Assembly (NCBI GenBank): GCA_012719175.1
Contig: JAAYAX010000011.1
Coordinates: 124,001-188,000 of the forward strand
Direction: 5' to 3'
Length of the DNA stretch: 64,000 nucleotides
Origin: Methanomassiliicoccus sp.
GTDB lineage: Archaea; Thermoplasmatota; Thermoplasmata; Methanomassiliicoccales; Methanomassiliicoccaceae
The position numbers were made by a program, and so were the translations under genes. Positions 40,648 through 49,506 of the stretch are shown here, piece by piece. Every line of letters begins with the position of its first letter. Positions within the stretch are counted from its first letter, which is position 1. The notes under the pieces are model-generated. The model saw only the letters and a list, made by a program, of their open reading frames with translations, searched no databases and was not told the DNA's origin.

Positions 40648-41525
40648 GTTGGTTGGACACACCGATCTTCGGCACATTCACCGCTGAGATACTGATAGTC
40701 TTCCTGCTGGTCGTCCTCATAGGTGCGCTCATCGGAAGGATCTCGAATTACCTGATCCGCCGGACGCTCGACGAGAGGGTTGGGCGCAGGATGTCCAAAC
40801 TCATCGCCCGCCTGGTGATGTACTCCATCCTGATCGCAGCCATCAGCATAGCGTTCAGCCAGGTCCTTAAGCAAGAGCTGACCGGTCTCATCATCTCGCT
40901 AGGCTTCGTTGGAGTAGCCCTCGCCTTCGCATCCCAGCAGATAATAAGCAATATTCTCTCAGGCATAATCATCTCGTTTACCCGGCCGATCCAGCTGGAG
41001 GACTGGGTGGAAGTAGGGCAGGCCCCCACGACCGGAGTTTGCCGGGTAAAGGACATCAACCTATTGAACACCGTTCTAAGGGATGTTGAAGGGCGGATCA
41101 TAATGATCCCCAACTCCCTCATCCTCAACGGAAAGGTGGTGAACTATACCCAGGCCGGCTTCGTGGCCACTCAGATCAATCTCTGGGTGGACCCCAATAG
41201 CGACATGGACCTGATCAGAAGCATCATCTATGATGAGGCCGATCGCGATGAGCGCATCCTCCCGGGAATAGAAAGCAGGGAACAAAGGGGCATCATGCTC
41301 AAGCTTTTCCGCAGTCCCGGTTTCAGGAACCTTCTGGACCACAATGAGGATCTCAGTAAGCTCGATCCTCAGGTCAACATCCTGGACCTTCACGGCAGCA
41401 AGATGCGCCTTAACATCCGCATCTGGATCAGGGAGATAAATAACCGCGATGATATTGTGTCCAAGTACATCTCGGCAGTTAAGGACAGGTTCAAGGAAGC
41501 TGGAATCGAGCTGATGGACCCTTGA
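40644..41525 (+). CDS. Small-conductance mechanosensitive channel, MscS family
   Basis: A 293-residue MscS-type channel. Three membrane helices are visible (about 10-32, 53-77 and 82-110), the third being the pore-lining GLIISLGFVGVALAFASQQ with its glycine/alanine pattern, followed by NILSGIIISFTRPIQ and the beta domain (LEDWVEVGQAPTTGVCRVKDINLLNT). The C-terminal alpha-beta domain is present. It opens under membrane tension to release solutes. It is translationally coupled to the CBS protein. Confidence 0.92.
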   Translation: MSWLDTPIFGTFTAEILIVFLLVVLIGALIGRISNYLIRRTLDERVGRRMSKLIARLVMYSILIAAISIAFSQVLKQELTGLIISLGFVGVALAFASQQIISNILSGIIISFTRPIQLEDWVEVGQAPTTGVCRVKDINLLNTVLRDVEGRIIMIPNSLILNGKVVNYTQAGFVATQINLWVDPNSDMDLIRSIIYDEADRDERILPGIESREQRGIMLKLFRSPGFRNLLDHNEDLSKLDPQVNILDLHGSKMRLNIRIWIREINNRDDIVSKYISAVKDRFKEAGIELMDP

Positions 41526-41540
41526 AGGGCACTTTGGGCC

Positions 41541-42116
41541 CTACAGTCTCCTCTGAGCAAGGGCGTCAAGCAAGGCCCTGGTCTGCTCCACCGGCCAGGG
41601 GGTCAGAGGTTTCAGGGACTGAGGGTCGAGCTCATAAAGGTTGTCGAACTGGTGACGCTTGGTGCCGATGCGGGCGGGGACCTGAACCTCCAGCCCCTTG
41701 ATGTGCAACATGGACGTGGCCTTGTAACCCTTCATCTGCCCCCATTCCAGGGACTCCCTGGGCTTGTAGCTCTTGTTGAGCACCCCTTTTTCCTGGAGGA
41801 AGATAAGGCGGTGATCGGTGGCAAGTAGGAGCCCTCCTATCGAATTGGAGGTGGCGTCCTCATCTGATGAGTACCCCTGGTCCAGGGCTGCTCTCCATAC
41901 CTGGAACACGCGCTCCCCCGGTCTCAGGCCCGCCGCCGGAAGTACCAGCGGGGAGAGGGCTGCGATAGGTTGGAAAGTAGGGGCGAAGGATGGAGACACC
42001 GCGGGTGTCGATGACGGGACCGCACCGTCCTGAACGAAGTGGTCCTTTGATGCTCCGCAGTTGGGACAGAAGTTCACATTACCGGGTACCCAGGTCTTGC
42101 ATGTCTGGCAGATCAT
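41541..42116 (-). CDS. Zinc-ribbon protein with PH-like C-terminal domain
   Basis: A 191-residue protein that starts MICQTCKTWVPGNVNFCPNCG at ATG 42116; the longer frame to 42185 lies in the divergent spacer. The CxxC...CxxC ribbon (residues 3-6 and 17-20) is followed by a Pro/Ser-rich linker and a domain with lines such as HRLIFLQEKGVLN and GQMKGYKATSMLHIKGLEV, resembling a PH-like or GRAM-type fold of bacterial membrane or signalling proteins. Function unknown. Confidence 0.65.
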   Translation of the reverse strand: MICQTCKTWVPGNVNFCPNCGASKDHFVQDGAVPSSTPAVSPSFAPTFQPIAALSPLVLPAAGLRPGERVFQVWRAALDQGYSSDEDATSNSIGGLLLATDHRLIFLQEKGVLNKSYKPRESLEWGQMKGYKATSMLHIKGLEVQVPARIGTKRHQFDNLYELDPQSLKPLTPWPVEQTRALLDALAQRRL

Positions 42117-42277
42117 AGCGATCGCTCCATCAAATCCTGACCATGTATTATCCTTACCGCACTGAAAACTCCATTCCAATAACACGAGGGGGTGTTGGGA
42201 GGTCTCATGACCATAAAACCGTAAAGATGGTCAGGGGGGAACTCGCTCTTACCGGGGCCGTTGGTATCTCCGAAAAT

Positions 42278-42640
42278 ATGGAGTTATACGAGTCATTAAG
42301 TCGGATGACCGTTTTTTATCACAGGATGGGTGACGTAGGAACACAGCACATACTGGACATAGACCATGTCTTCTCCATCCTCACTTACCTGGAGTCCCGA
42401 AGAGGGGAGAAGGTGATCGCCTGCGAGCTAAGGGCCATAATGCCCAACTACGGCCGTATGATGACGATCGTGAGGCAGCTGGAGGAGAAGGAGCTCATCA
42501 TAATAAATGTGGAGACGAAGCCTCGTAAGTCCTACTTGCTGTCACTGACCCCCCGGGGCAGGACCGTGGCCAAGAAGCTGGAGGCGTTGGATGAGCTCAT
42601 ACTTTCCCCTACGGACGACGGTGAAGTGAGCGGTAAGTAG
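42278..42640 (+). CDS. Winged-helix transcriptional regulator
   Basis: About 120 residues with a winged helix: HVFSILTYLESRRGEKVIACELRAIMPNYGRMM (in two pieces), recognition helix MMTIVRQLEEKELI and wing IIINVETKPRKSYLLSLTPRGR, ending in VAKKLEALDEL. The LTPRGR segment is typical of MarR/PadR-type archaeal regulators. The start is uncertain: ATG 42278, 42305 or 42326 all fit; the longer frame from 42143 overlaps the divergent zinc-ribbon gene. The spacer shared with that gene suggests self-regulation or regulation of the neighbour. Confidence 0.75.
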   Translation: MELYESLSRMTVFYHRMGDVGTQHILDIDHVFSILTYLESRRGEKVIACELRAIMPNYGRMMTIVRQLEEKELIIINVETKPRKSYLLSLTPRGRTVAKKLEALDELILSPTDDGEVSGK

Positions 42641-42714
42641 AACGCATTTAAAAATTGGGGGAAGGCTCGGCGGACCCATCAATGAAAGGAGATGGGATGT
42701 GCCGGAGGTGACGT

Positions 42715-44472
42715 TCACCTCTTCCTTCTAAACAGCCACACCGTGCCTCCGACGAACGCGATGACGACGGCTCCCAAGATGCCTAGAAGGATCGGGTCCT
42801 CGGTCACTGCCCCTAGAACGTCAGTGGAAAGGCTTCCCACCGTGAAGTTGACAGTGCCCTCTATGCTGCGGCCAGATATGTCCGTGGCTCTGACGGTCAC
42901 ATTATGCGATCCCTGCTCCAGTCCGGTAAGCGTGACAGACGTCGCATTAAGTGCCAGGTCTAGGAAGCCCTGTCCGTCCAGGGAATACTTGAGGCTGCTG
43001 ATGGCGATGGGGTCGGCCACGGCGAAATTGATGGTGGCGTGATTTCCAGCATAGGCCTTGCTCTGGTCCTGGAACACTATCTGGGGCGAGCCGTTGGTGA
43101 CCGCGACGGTCGAGCTCTTCGTGGCCTCCCTATTGCCGGCCTTGTCCATCGAGTAGTACTCGACGGTGTGCGAGCCTGATGCCGATAGCCCCACAAGACC
43201 GGTGTAAGCTTTCCATGACCCGCCGTCTATGCGGTACATGGTCGAGTTGACCCCGGAAGCTGGATCGGTGGAAGTGAGGCCGAGGGCGACCGCCCCACTG
43301 TATGAGGTACCCACCTTATCGCCGATGAAGGATACGGTGGTGATCGGCGCTCCGGTATCCACCATTGTCGTGGCATCGGCAGCATTGCGCTTGGTCTCCA
43401 GCCTACCTTCATAATCCTTCCCCTGAGTGAAGAACTCATAACTCCCATCAGAGGGGGCTGTGAACGAGATGGCGTTGGAAACGAAGGCTCCGGACGGCTT
43501 CAAATCGTTGGTGTACTTAGTCCACTCCCCGGTCCCGTTGATGCGGTAGTAGAGGTAGACCCATTCCATGGTCATCCCCAGGGGATCGTTGTCCTCCACC
43601 TGTACAGTGAACTCGCGATCGGTCTGATAGGCCGCCATGCTGCCGGCGGACGTGACCAGGGGCACCGACTCCACGGGATCGCTGCCAACGCAGCTGATGT
43701 TGTCCAGATATACGCCTTCCTTCATACCCCCGTCCTTGACGCTGATGCCGTAGGCGTTGAAGGCATTGTTGGCGTCCCCTCCGGTGGGAGCGATGGTGCC
43801 GGAAACGAACTCGAAGCCCAGCCATGTGGCTGCGTTGGGTACGTTCACAGTCACCTTGGTCCACGTCTTGGCGGTAGCCTGGGCATAGCTGTCGGTCCAG
43901 GCGACATGCTTGCTCATGGTGGCGTTGGACCCTGTGTAGTATATCACATTGAGGAAGTCGTACCCCACCGACTCGCCCGTTCCTGGCTGCACAGCATCGG
44001 AGCGCCCGGTGTCTGAGTAGAACCAGAAAGTCAGGGTGACGGTGCTATAGTAGGCGAGACCCATCGAGGACACGTACTTGCGCATGATGGCATCCATGTT
44101 GGTATCGTAACGCAGCACCAGGCTCGCAGGGTTGGAGGTATTGCTCCCCAGTATGTTCCCGTTCAACGGCTGATCCCCGTTCCCGTCGGTATAATGGGTA
44201 TTGTAACCGCTTTTAGCACAGTATGCAGCGTGTGTGCCAGCATAGCTCTCATGCGTGGTGCGGCACCAGGTGTCCAAGCTGGCAGCGGTGTTGGCATCGA
44301 ACTTCGACCACTGGACGTCCCACCCCTCGAAGGAAGGCTCCTCCACATACTCGGTGAAGAACGTGGTGGTCTCGGGCATGTCCGATGCCGCCGTCGGGGT
44401 CGGCAATAAGGTGAGAATGATCGAAGCGCACATTAGCACAGCTATAGCTGTCGTGATCCTGCCTGCGTTCAC
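42715..44472 (-). CDS. Large secreted surface protein with C-terminal membrane anchor
   Basis: A 585-residue surface protein: signal peptide (residues 1-29, cleavage near TAA-SDMPE), a lectin-like or jelly-roll domain at about 35-250 with TLTFWFYSDTGRSD, GYDFLNVIY and EGVYLDNISCVG, two or three Ig-like domains at about 260-550 (the second ends in HTVEYYSMDKAGN, typical of bacterial surface beta domains), and an anchor helix at 560-580 followed by RRKR. Many NxS/T sites. It probably binds a polymer or other cells. The region upstream is AT-rich with an inverted ATAAA-TTTAT that may be its promoter. Confidence 0.75.
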   Translation of the reverse strand: MNAGRITTAIAVLMCASIILTLLPTPTAASDMPETTTFFTEYVEEPSFEGWDVQWSKFDANTAASLDTWCRTTHESYAGTHAAYCAKSGYNTHYTDGNGDQPLNGNILGSNTSNPASLVLRYDTNMDAIMRKYVSSMGLAYYSTVTLTFWFYSDTGRSDAVQPGTGESVGYDFLNVIYYTGSNATMSKHVAWTDSYAQATAKTWTKVTVNVPNAATWLGFEFVSGTIAPTGGDANNAFNAYGISVKDGGMKEGVYLDNISCVGSDPVESVPLVTSAGSMAAYQTDREFTVQVEDNDPLGMTMEWVYLYYRINGTGEWTKYTNDLKPSGAFVSNAISFTAPSDGSYEFFTQGKDYEGRLETKRNAADATTMVDTGAPITTVSFIGDKVGTSYSGAVALGLTSTDPASGVNSTMYRIDGGSWKAYTGLVGLSASGSHTVEYYSMDKAGNREATKSSTVAVTNGSPQIVFQDQSKAYAGNHATINFAVADPIAISSLKYSLDGQGFLDLALNATSVTLTGLEQGSHNVTVRATDISGRSIEGTVNFTVGSLSTDVLGAVTEDPILLGILGAVVIAFVGGTVWLFRRKR

Positions 44473-44731
44473 AGAGGTCGATTTCTAATCGGTGCTATAA
44501 ATACTTTATAGAGAAATTACATATAAATATTAAAATACTAGATTCTCTATACCGCCGCCCCTTTAGGACCTGAGCACAAGAGTGTCAGCTATCGTCCAGG
44601 TAGGGTTCTTTACGACATCCAGGACCGCCGTCCATTTTTCTAACTGGCATGTCGGCCAGTGAGAACCGGCACTAATATGTTGTAAATATGAAGCGGCCTT
44701 CGACCGAGGGCGATCATCAGTGATCAAGTCC

Positions 44732-45214
44732 CTACTTTTCGCGGAGGAGCTGCTCCACGAAAGACCCCACCTTGGCCTGCCAGCCATCCTCAAGAGGTCC
44801 CTTGAGTTCCTTCACGAACACTCTCACGTCCGCCTCCTTCACCAAGCCCTTAGAGCTCAGGATCTCTGTCAGCACAGGAATGCTAGTGTACCATCTCTCC
44901 TGCTCCTGGGGTGATGGCAGCTCCCCCGTCTTCTTGTTCGGCTGCGGTGCACCATGGGTCGCGAACAGTGCGTATCTGGTGCCTTCGGGTAGACTCACTT
45001 TCTTGATGAAGCGACGCATGCTCCCCAACGGTTTCCCTACCCTGGCAGGGGTACCGAATATGTACAGGTCCGCAGGGGGCAGCTCTTTTGGACGTACTTC
45101 CTGGTAACTATGTACGAAGGCCTGATGCCCCTTAGAGGCCATCGACCTCTGGATCTCCTCCGCCACCATCTTGCCGTTGCCGTACTTGGATGCATGTACT
45201 ATCTCTACTCTCAC
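44732..45214 (-). CDS. Flavodoxin domain protein
   Basis: A 160-residue flavodoxin-like protein. The phosphate-binding loop is VHASKYGNGKMVAEEI (residues 6-21, the T/S-x-x-x-x-N/G-T-like P-loop with a Lys), with FGTPARVGKPLGSMRRFI (53-70) and ATHGAPQPNK (86-95) as the flavin-contact loops. It is of the FldA/protoporphyrinogen-oxidase HemG-like kind rather than a classical long flavodoxin. It would carry FMN and transfer electrons. It lies alone on the minus strand. Confidence 0.82.
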   Translation of the reverse strand: MRVEIVHASKYGNGKMVAEEIQRSMASKGHQAFVHSYQEVRPKELPPADLYIFGTPARVGKPLGSMRRFIKKVSLPEGTRYALFATHGAPQPNKKTGELPSPQEQERWYTSIPVLTEILSSKGLVKEADVRVFVKELKGPLEDGWQAKVGSFVEQLLREK

Positions 45215-45487
45215 TCGCTCACCGCCTGAAAATTCAATATGAGGCTGATCCGATAAGAATTTTATTATATGAGAAATTTTGATTAGACGGCCTCTGCTCC
45301 TTCCACGAACCGTCGACGTTTTTTCTCGTCATCTCGTCGAATGGCGGTGGAGGCCCCCGGTTATATTGGCCCAGTTCTCAGTTCCCGCTTAAGAGCAGTC
45401 GGTCGACAGTAACGATGCTCGTCATCACTATCACATTTCTCGCTCCTAGTTCCACCGGGGAGAGTAAATTGTACTTCCTCCCTTTTC

Positions 45488-46798
45488 ATGTACATCATGC
45501 CTTGTGAGATCATCTCCCCCTGGATCAAGGAGATGGAAGACCGCCCAATGGGCGAGCCACTAGTCGATGATGAGAGAACGGACATCGTCATCGTTGGCGC
45601 GGGGATCGCCGGGACCTCCACTGCCTACTATTTGCTGCAGGAGAGCGACCTCCGCGTTTCTCTCTTGGAAAGGACCAAGGTCGGTTATGGCGCGTCAGGC
45701 CGGAACGGTGGTCAAGGGATCGCGTCCGTGGAACGTAGCTTCAAGGACCTTATGGGTACACATCCAGGCGCAGAGATCGCCTCCATGCTCAACGACATCG
45801 ACCAGGGACACCGGATGGTGGATGAGATCTGCAGGCACATAGGTCTTGAAGACGGTCTCTTCAAGACCACCATCTGGACCGGCCTCTCCTCTCTGCTGGA
45901 GATACAGCGTCAGTTGGAGGAGATGAGGCTGCGGGCCCAGTACGGCGCTCCCATCCATCCTTTGATGATAGATAAGGAGACAATCCCCCTGGTCGAGATC
46001 GATCCGGGGCTGGCTGATATGGTCTCGACCACGACCACCTCCAAGTTAAAGGAGGTCCTCTGCACCAGGGACCGGTACATCGCTGCTTACCCTGCACCAG
46101 CGTCCCTGGCCAACAGCGGGCGGATCAGCCAGACAATCGCCCGGCATCTTCTAGATAATTATCCTGATAGGTTCGTCCTGCACGAAGAAAGCCCTGTCAC
46201 CAGCATCTCCTTCACGGACGCGGTGAAGGCTCGTTCACAGGAGGGTAGCGTAACGGCCGACGCCGCCGTGATATGCACCAACGGTTATCCTCCCCCGGAG
46301 ATCGAATCATATGAAGTGCCCTTGATCTCCAGGTCCTTGCGAAGGTATGTGGCCTCCATGGTCGCTCACACCTCCGAGGAGAATAATGCTCCAGGAGCTT
46401 TCACGTACTTCCATGAGGAGGGGGACCCTGAGCAGGAACCGTACTTCTACCTCACCCGGCGGTCCTTCCTTCTGAACGGAAAGGACCTGGTGACCGTGGG
46501 CGGGCCCCAGCAGCCCATATCGGAGGAGCTGGACCACGGGGCGGAGTACCCCTCTGGCATCTACGCCAGGATCGACGGTTTCCTCTCTCGTTCCTATCCC
46601 CGCAAGCTCCGGGAGGAGGAGATGATGTGCTGGAACGGCCCCATGGGCTACACTCAGGACGGCATGAGGCTGGTCGGTCAGGACCCCCAGGTGCCTGGAT
46701 TGTGGTACAACACCGCATGCAACGGAATAGGGTTCCTCCCATCCATAGTCGGCGGATGGAGGGTCGCAGCAGAGCTGAAGGAAGCACTATCCAGATAG
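45488..46798 (+). CDS. FAD-dependent oxidoreductase (DadA/DAO type)
   Basis: A 436-residue flavoprotein of the glycine/D-amino-acid oxidase group. The FAD dinucleotide site is DIVIVGAGIAGTSTAYYL (residues about 33-50), followed by GASGRNGGQGIASVE, the typical second motif, and at the C-terminus GYTQDGMRLVGQDPQVPGLW with NTACNGIGFLPS. The N-terminal 30 residues are extra (MYIMPCEIISPWIKEME) and may be a wrong start; internal methionines at 16 and 21 are alternatives. The substrate is unknown; family members oxidise amino acids or N-methyl glycine derivatives. It stands alone. Confidence 0.88.
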   Translation: MYIMPCEIISPWIKEMEDRPMGEPLVDDERTDIVIVGAGIAGTSTAYYLLQESDLRVSLLERTKVGYGASGRNGGQGIASVERSFKDLMGTHPGAEIASMLNDIDQGHRMVDEICRHIGLEDGLFKTTIWTGLSSLLEIQRQLEEMRLRAQYGAPIHPLMIDKETIPLVEIDPGLADMVSTTTTSKLKEVLCTRDRYIAAYPAPASLANSGRISQTIARHLLDNYPDRFVLHEESPVTSISFTDAVKARSQEGSVTADAAVICTNGYPPPEIESYEVPLISRSLRRYVASMVAHTSEENNAPGAFTYFHEEGDPEQEPYFYLTRRSFLLNGKDLVTVGGPQQPISEELDHGAEYPSGIYARIDGFLSRSYPRKLREEEMMCWNGPMGYTQDGMRLVGQDPQVPGLWYNTACNGIGFLPSIVGGWRVAAELKEALSR

Positions 46799-46848
46799 GC
46801 GCCCGTGCAAACATGGGGTATGGAAAGGAGCCTATTGCAACTAAGCAA

Positions 46849-47910
46849 CTAGATCCATACAGGTTCCCAGGTCCGGGTTGCAAAGGACGGTCCGATATCG
46901 GAGACGGTGTTACCCGACACCGATGTCGAACTTTTTCCTACGAAGACCGGCTGGCTCCAGGCCTTAAGCCCATCAGCGGAGACCTCCGCCCGGACATAGC
47001 CCTCGTTTCCCTTCACGGTATAGTTGGCATAACCGCCGTTCACGGTCTCCAGCAGCCTTCCGTCACGACCGTAGAAGCTGATGCAATGGGCGTCGGGACT
47101 GCTGACGGTGAAGGTCGTCCCGTTGAACCTCAGTTCATCGAACATAGGCCCCTGGGTAGAGTAGAACGACCCTCGCTTTATTGCGTTTATCACGTTGGCG
47201 GTGGTCAGCTTTCCGCTCAGCCTCACCTCTATCCACCCCTTGTCGTACGTCGCCGATGTATGGGCATCATCGCCGGCCGTTCCCCAGACCACCCTGCCTG
47301 TACTCAGGATGTCGTCCCAGAGGGATACCGCATCACCGCTCAGGAAACCATCACTGTAGCCGTTGTAGATTTCGATCGCCGTGTAGTTCCGTAGCTCCTT
47401 CAGGTCGTTCAGGTCGTAGGAGAACATGAACATGGTCGGATGGTTAAGCACCACGATGCCGCTCTGGGAGGTGATGCTGTCGATCCTCTTCTGCTGCGGC
47501 AGGTCCTCCGAGGGAGCCGAGGAGATGTTAATCCCGTTCATGTGCGGATTATATTGAAGCCCTGACTCGGTGGAGCCCTTGCCATACTCCTGCCCCAGCA
47601 CCAGGACGCTGCCACCCTTGATCTTCGTCACTGTGTGATGATCGCTGATGGCGATGAACTTGTATCCAAAGCTGGCATATCTGGCGACGACGTCCGAGGG
47701 AGCGAGCTCGCCGTCCGATCGCGTGGAATGGCTGTGCAGCTGTCCCTTGTACCAGGTACCTCCGCTGGCATATGGATTATACTCCGCGAAGTCGACATTG
47801 TCGCTGGGCGAGGGGAACAGCGTGCTGCTGAGAGCTGACCACACAGGCACTATGGCGACGGCCATCACCACGATGGCAACGATGATAAGAACGATCGAGC
47901 GTGCCTTCAT
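46849..47910 (-). CDS. Membrane-anchored PHP-family phosphoesterase
   Basis: A 353-residue protein with one N-terminal helix (residues 5-27) and a PHP (polymerase and histidinol phosphatase) domain. Metal ligands are visible in LHSHSTRSDG (HxH), AISDHHTV, LGQEYG, VVLNHP and GDDAHTS. The C-terminal part (about 260-353) is a beta domain with SFYGRDGRLLETVNGG. The PHP domain hydrolyses phosphoesters in the cytoplasm of most organisms; here the helix suggests it faces outwards. The gene is close to the FAD oxidoreductase, which converges on it (50 bases). Confidence 0.85.
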   Translation of the reverse strand: MKARSIVLIIVAIVVMAVAIVPVWSALSSTLFPSPSDNVDFAEYNPYASGGTWYKGQLHSHSTRSDGELAPSDVVARYASFGYKFIAISDHHTVTKIKGGSVLVLGQEYGKGSTESGLQYNPHMNGINISSAPSEDLPQQKRIDSITSQSGIVVLNHPTMFMFSYDLNDLKELRNYTAIEIYNGYSDGFLSGDAVSLWDDILSTGRVVWGTAGDDAHTSATYDKGWIEVRLSGKLTTANVINAIKRGSFYSTQGPMFDELRFNGTTFTVSSPDAHCISFYGRDGRLLETVNGGYANYTVKGNEGYVRAEVSADGLKAWSQPVFVGKSSTSVSGNTVSDIGPSFATRTWEPVWI

Positions 47911-48071
47911 CTGCCTCTGCTCCTAGGCAGGTCGACATTAATAATCTTGTCCCGCGAAGGGCCTAAGACCACCGGCCGCTCGGACGAGGAGTACAATACA
48001 GGCGCCAGAGGCAGAACCTGAATAGCATGGGCGCTACGTTGAGATGTCATCGGCATAGGGTCACATAGCGA

Positions 48072-48728
48072 TCAGTAACCGGCAAGGATGCCATCGATCA
48101 GACGAACCTCGGCCTTGCGAAGGTGCTCTGTCACCGTGGACGTGGAGAGCCCCAGGGCCTTGGCGACGTCCTCCGCTCCCGCCTCCCGGGGGTAACGGTA
48201 GTACCCCATCTTCTTGGCCGTGACCAGGATCGACCTTTGCTTTTCGGTCAGAAGGGATAAATGGTCACCATCGGTGAACGACGTGTTATGAATGCTGATC
48301 TTGGCGTTCAATCCGAACTCCTTCAACAGTTCTAGGGCTTTCCTGATCGGCTCATCCTCGCCTATGAAGCTGTATACTATCTTATCGCGAGATATTTTCA
48401 TCGGGTGGGTCCAGGTCAGGTCTAGGTCGGCATCCTTCCGGATATCATCGAACCCTTCCGGCATCCTGACCTTCATCAGGCAAGTTACCTCGTTGCCCTT
48501 CTGCTCCATGACCTCCACGATCTTAATGTCGAACAGGTCCGTGGACTTTATGTCCTCCACCGTGGACCCGGGGGCCAGTCTTATCTTCAACACCACGATC
48601 TTCAAGCCCTGCTGGAGATCCAATCGGAGCAGCTCGACCATCTCCATCTCCTCCATATGCTCCATCAGGGGCCGCATGATCTCCCCGAGCCTCTGATCGG
48701 GAACCATCTCGATCGTGATCTTGCGCAT
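48072..48728 (-). CDS. Bat-like HTH regulator
   Basis: A 218-residue archaeal regulator of the bacterio-opsin activator type. The C-terminal HTH_10 domain is LTEKQRSILVTAKKMGYYRYPREAGAEDVAKALGLS (in two stretches, about 160-196), followed by STSTVTEHLRKAEVRLI. The N-terminal 150 residues are a beta-rich sensor part with no named motif. ATG 48728 is preceded by an AT-rich spacer; the divergent ABC transporter gene starts 94 bases away, so the regulator may control it. Confidence 0.88.
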   Translation of the reverse strand: MRKITIEMVPDQRLGEIMRPLMEHMEEMEMVELLRLDLQQGLKIVVLKIRLAPGSTVEDIKSTDLFDIKIVEVMEQKGNEVTCLMKVRMPEGFDDIRKDADLDLTWTHPMKISRDKIVYSFIGEDEPIRKALELLKEFGLNAKISIHNTSFTDGDHLSLLTEKQRSILVTAKKMGYYRYPREAGAEDVAKALGLSTSTVTEHLRKAEVRLIDGILAGY

Positions 48729-48822
48729 GATATCACATCTATGTCATACGTATTTAAAATGCCGTGAATCAACGGCACAACATCCTTTCGTCCCCACGTC
48801 CTTATTGTAACCAGGGAGAAAC

Positions 48823-49497
48823 ATGAGCTTCCTTAATGTGATGGCGCTTTCCAAGGCCTTCCGCAGCGGGGACGAGGAGACATTGGTCCTGTCGGACCTG
48901 GCATTGTCGGTGGAGAGGGGCGAGATGGTGATGATCATGGGCCCATCGGGTTCGGGGAAGACCACCTTGCTCAATGCCATCGGTGGCATCGAACGGCCGG
49001 ATGCGGGGAGCATCATAGTGGACGGGCGGGAAATCACATTATTGGACCGCAACGGACTCAATGATTACCGCCGCACCGATGTCGGCTTCGTCTTTCAGTT
49101 CTATAATCTCATACCCACCCTCACCGCGCTGGAGAACGTAATGCTGGCTATCGAGGGAAGGGGGTTCACTAGGGTGGATGCCAGGGAACGGTCCATAAAG
49201 GAGCTGGAGGCTGTGGGTATGGTGGAAAAGCTCGACAGCTTTCCCCAGCAGCTCTCTGCTGGACAGCAGCAGAGGGTGGCCATCGCCCGTGCCCTGGTCA
49301 AGAGGCCCAAACTGGTCCTCGCCGATGAACCGACTGGGAACCTGGATGAAGGTAGCGAAGGTGTCGTGCTCGACGTTCTCACGCGAGCAAGCAAGGAGCT
49401 GGGGACGTCCTTCGTGGTGGTCTCACACAACTTCCGCCTCCGGGAACGCATGGACCGATGCTATGAGCTGAGGCGCGGTCGGCTGATCGAGGCATGA
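48823..49497 (+). CDS. ABC transporter ATPase (LolD/MacB type)
   Basis: A 224-residue ATP-binding protein. Walker A is GPSGSGKT (40-47), the signature is LSAGQQQRV (LSGGQ-like with one change), Walker B is LVLADEPTGNLD, and the switch histidine is in VVSHN. It resembles the ATPases of the MacB/LolCDE/FtsX exporters, and the next gene (9 bases on) encodes an FtsX-type permease. It probably drives mechanical pulling rather than classical import. Confidence 0.93.
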   Translation: MSFLNVMALSKAFRSGDEETLVLSDLALSVERGEMVMIMGPSGSGKTTLLNAIGGIERPDAGSIIVDGREITLLDRNGLNDYRRTDVGFVFQFYNLIPTLTALENVMLAIEGRGFTRVDARERSIKELEAVGMVEKLDSFPQQLSAGQQQRVAIARALVKRPKLVLADEPTGNLDEGSEGVVLDVLTRASKELGTSFVVVSHNFRLRERMDRCYELRRGRLIEA

Positions 49498-49506
49498 GGA
49501 GGCCCT

